Source: Helicobacteraceae bacterium
GTDB lineage: Bacteria > Campylobacterota > Campylobacteria > Campylobacterales > Sulfurimonadaceae
Length of the DNA: 6,537 bases
Assembly (NCBI GenBank): GCA_027081565.1
Contig: JALWKG010000073.1
Location: forward strand, 1-6,537
Direction of reading: 5' to 3'
Part shown: positions 5,077 through 6,537 of the stretch, in pieces
Layout of the letters: each line of letters opens with the position of its first letter
How positions within the stretch are numbered: position 1 is the first letter of the stretch
Notes under the pieces: model-generated
The model's database searches: none
What the model saw: only the letters and a program-made list of their open reading frames with translations
What the model was told of the DNA's origin: nothing
Made by a program: the position numbers and the translations under genes

Positions 5077-5082
5077 TATAAT
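5077..5082 (+). promoter_or_regulatory. -10 box of the secG operon
   Basis: TATAAT lies 30 bases before the secG ATG. Instead of a -35 box there are T-runs upstream (5060-5064 and 5068-5073), the pattern described for sigma70 promoters in Campylobacterota. Two short perfect palindromes follow: TTCGCGAA (5082-5089) and CTTATATAAG (5095-5104), the second overlapping the TAAGG ribosome binding site. Confidence 0.6.
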
Positions 5083-5112
5083 TCGCGAACTAATCTTATA
5101 TAAGGTCTATCA

Positions 5113-5463
5113 ATGACAAGCATTTTGCTTATAACTCAAATCGTTTTAGTGGTGATCATCGTAATCGCTGTCTTACTTCAGAAAAGTTCAAGTATTGGTC
5201 TTGGCGCTTACAGTGGCTCAAATGAGTCTGTTTTCGGAGCTAAGGGTCCAGGTAGCTTTTTAGCTAAAATGACATTCTTTTTCGGTTTTCTTTTTGTTGT
5301 CAACACGATAACACTTGGTTACTTCTACGCTCAAGAGAGCAGCGCCTCTGTAGTTGACAATATTGCAGAGACAACTGATGTTGCTGCTCCTGCAGCCGCA
5401 CCGGTTACTGAAGCACCTAAAGCAGTACAACTTCCTGCAGCAGAAGCTAACACAACAAAATAG
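5113..5463 (+). CDS. secG: SecG, preprotein translocase subunit
   Basis: This 116-residue inner-membrane protein associates with SecYE and assists SecA-driven protein export. It has the SecG layout: a first helix (about 3-22), the polar loop with LLQKSS (21-26) and GSNESVFGAKG (35-45), and a second helix (about 52-73). The tail (74-116) is long, rich in Ala, Pro, Thr and Val and presumably disordered; variable tails like this are common in SecG. ATG has TAAGG (5101-5105) seven bases upstream. It heads a run with a polysaccharide deacetylase four bases downstream and then frr. A secG-frr-pyrE order is known in Campylobacter, which supports the assignment. Confidence 0.92.
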   Translation: MTSILLITQIVLVVIIVIAVLLQKSSSIGLGAYSGSNESVFGAKGPGSFLAKMTFFFGFLFVVNTITLGYFYAQESSASVVDNIAETTDVAAPAAAPVTEAPKAVQLPAAEANTTK

Positions 5464-5467
5464 TCAG

Positions 5468-6409
5468 ATGCGTAAGCTTTTTTTCCTTACGCTCCTTCCA
5501 CTATACCTCTGGGCAGATGCCCATCTCTTTGTATTTCACCGTTTTGATGATAACAGACACCCTACAACCAACACCTCTACACAGACACTTCGTGCTGAAT
5601 TCGAATACCTAAAAAAGCATCACTACCAAGTCATCTCACTCAAACAGTTACATCAAGCACTGCAAAATGGTGAAGAGATCAGCGATAAATGGGTGGTCTT
5701 AACAATAGATGACAGTTTCAAAAGTTTCTATAACAACGGTCTGCCCCTTTTTAAAGAGTATCACTACCCTTTCACCCTTTTTGTCTACGTACAAGCTACT
5801 GTAGGCAACTATGGAGACTATATGTCATGGGCGCAGATCAAAGAGACTGGAAAGTACGGAGAGATCGGTTTTCACTCATACGCACACCCGCATCTTGTCT
5901 CTATGAATGATCAAGCCATCAGCAAAGACTCTAAAAAGGGCCTGGACATCATGCAAAAACAACTGGGCTACAAACCTAAGTATTATGCCTACCCTTATGG
6001 TGAGTACAATGCACGTGTACGAAAACAGTTAGAGACTTTTGACTTTGACCTTATTATCAACCAAAATGCTGGTGCGGTCGATAAACATAGTGATATGCAT
6101 GACCTTGATCGTACGGCATTGACGGGTGCCAACAACATAAAAGTAAAACTTCGTACAAAAACATTGCCAACCACATGGATTAATCCAAAAGATTGGCCAA
6201 AAAATGGTAAAATCACGACACTGAAAGCCACTTTACCCAAAGAGGTAAAAAAGATAGAGTACTATATCTCTGGTCAGGGTTGGAAAGTAGCTACCCTCAA
6301 AGACGGAAATCTGGCTGCTCACGTCAACCAAAGACTAAAGATGCATCGCACCCGTATCTTTCTAAAAAGTGGTAATCGTCAAAGCAGTTTAATGCTAGTA
6401 AAACCTTAA
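5468..6409 (+). CDS. Exported polysaccharide deacetylase (NodB domain)
   Basis: This 313-residue carbohydrate esterase family 4 type enzyme is expected to remove N-acetyl (or similar) groups from a cell-envelope or extracellular polysaccharide. I place the start at 5468: it gives an immediate signal peptide, MRKLFFLTLLPLYLWADA, cleaved around residue 16-18. The frame stays open upstream to 5354, but that part lies inside secG and is not signal-like. NodB motifs are present: TIDD (79-82), with Asp81 as likely base and Asp82 as metal ligand; HSYAH (136-140), with metal ligands His136 and His140; and YAYPYGEY (173-180). The opening FHRFDDNRHPTTN (23-35) is common in PgaB/IcaB-like members. Residues from about 225 to the end look like a beta-rich accessory domain. 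It has almost no ribosome binding site and begins four bases after the secG stop, so translation is probably coupled. The substrate is unknown. Confidence 0.88.
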   Translation: MRKLFFLTLLPLYLWADAHLFVFHRFDDNRHPTTNTSTQTLRAEFEYLKKHHYQVISLKQLHQALQNGEEISDKWVVLTIDDSFKSFYNNGLPLFKEYHYPFTLFVYVQATVGNYGDYMSWAQIKETGKYGEIGFHSYAHPHLVSMNDQAISKDSKKGLDIMQKQLGYKPKYYAYPYGEYNARVRKQLETFDFDLIINQNAGAVDKHSDMHDLDRTALTGANNIKVKLRTKTLPTTWINPKDWPKNGKITTLKATLPKEVKKIEYYISGQGWKVATLKDGNLAAHVNQRLKMHRTRIFLKSGNRQSSLMLVKP

Positions 6410-6418
6410 GGAGAAACA

Positions 6419-6537
6419 ATGACAAACGACATCATCGAAGAGTGTAAATTAAACATGGAAGGCTCCGTAGAACATATGTTCCACAGCTTTAAAGGACTAC
6501 GTACAGGTAAGGTTATGACGAGCATTCTTGATGGCAT
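6419..6537 (+). CDS. frr: Ribosome recycling factor, 5' part only
   Basis: Only the first 39 codons are in the window. They encode the N-terminal helix of RRF, starting MTNDIIEECK and reaching the diagnostic LRTGKV...ILDG stretch (residues 27-39), which matches the conserved RTGRA/RTGKV ... LLDGI region of the family. RRF works with EF-G in the cytoplasm to split ribosomes after termination and is essential. A strong AAGGAG (6408-6413), overlapping the stop codon of the deacetylase, lies five bases before ATG. The gene is thus in the same operon but has its own efficient initiation signal. Confidence 0.93.
   Translation, partial: MTNDIIEECKLNMEGSVEHMFHSFKGLRTGKVMTSILDG

Noticed and set aside
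5354..5467. In-frame upstream extension of the deacetylase, which would overlap secG by about 110 bases
   Set aside because: The extension is encoded in another frame of the secG tail, has a Leu/Gln-rich composition with no signal-peptide form, and the ATG at 5468 immediately gives a proper signal peptide.
5995..6240. Minus-strand 81-codon open frame inside the deacetylase
   Set aside because: It is antisense to a gene with intact catalytic motifs and has no ribosome binding site or partner genes.
1..6537. CRISPR array, insertion sequence, phage or attachment site
   Set aside because: I saw no spaced direct repeats, terminal inverted repeats with a transposase, integrase gene or tRNA-end duplication anywhere in the window.

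Overview
The window looks like chromosomal DNA from a Campylobacterota (epsilonproteobacterial) organism, most likely an environmental Sulfurovum/Sulfurimonas-type bacterium. Three things suggest this: the AT-leaning base composition with near-consensus TATAAT -10 boxes and weak -35 boxes; a Bax-inhibitor-1 family membrane protein that resembles the Helicobacter/Campylobacter YccA-like proteins from end to end; and the secG...frr neighbourhood known from that phylum. The genus is inference, because no rRNA or marker gene is complete here.

Layout, left to right. Positions 1-313 hold no gene. They carry a sigma70-type promoter with both consensus hexamers on the minus strand (80-85 and 57-62, 17-bp spacer, GC-rich discriminator). 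It fires out of the left edge and is the sort of promoter that drives rRNA or tRNA operons. Positions 314-1006 encode a seven-helix BI-1/YccA-type membrane protein on the plus strand, with a GC-rich hairpin just before its ribosome binding site and a UUCG-capped hairpin after its stop. A small plus-strand operon follows (1100-1717): a 69-residue Lys-rich basic protein of unknown function, then, with no gap, a stand-alone ThiD2-type HMP-phosphate kinase of thiamin biosynthesis.

Positions 1704-4985 are a minus-strand operon reading znuA-znuC-(24-codon small ORF)-znuB-bioC. ZnuA captures zinc (or a similar metal) in the periplasm through a His-rich loop, ZnuB is the membrane channel, and ZnuC is the ATPase, here with a His-rich C-terminal tail. 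The last gene is a BioC-like malonyl-ACP methyltransferase of biotin synthesis, joined to znuB by an ATGA overlap. Between znuC and znuB lies a 122-bp gap. It holds a short ORF with its own Shine-Dalgarno sequence, and the 3' part of that ORF forms a hairpin covering the znuB ribosome binding site. This is the most unusual arrangement in the window.

From a shared divergent promoter region (4986-5112), the plus-strand run secG - polysaccharide deacetylase - frr begins. SecG is a translocon subunit and Frr (cut by the right edge) recycles ribosomes. An exported NodB-type polysaccharide deacetylase sits between them. No mobile element, CRISPR array or tRNA is visible. The content is mostly housekeeping, with interest in the stand-alone ThiD2 and its internal twofold repeat, the znuC-znuB leader-like element, and the unfamiliar gene pairings.
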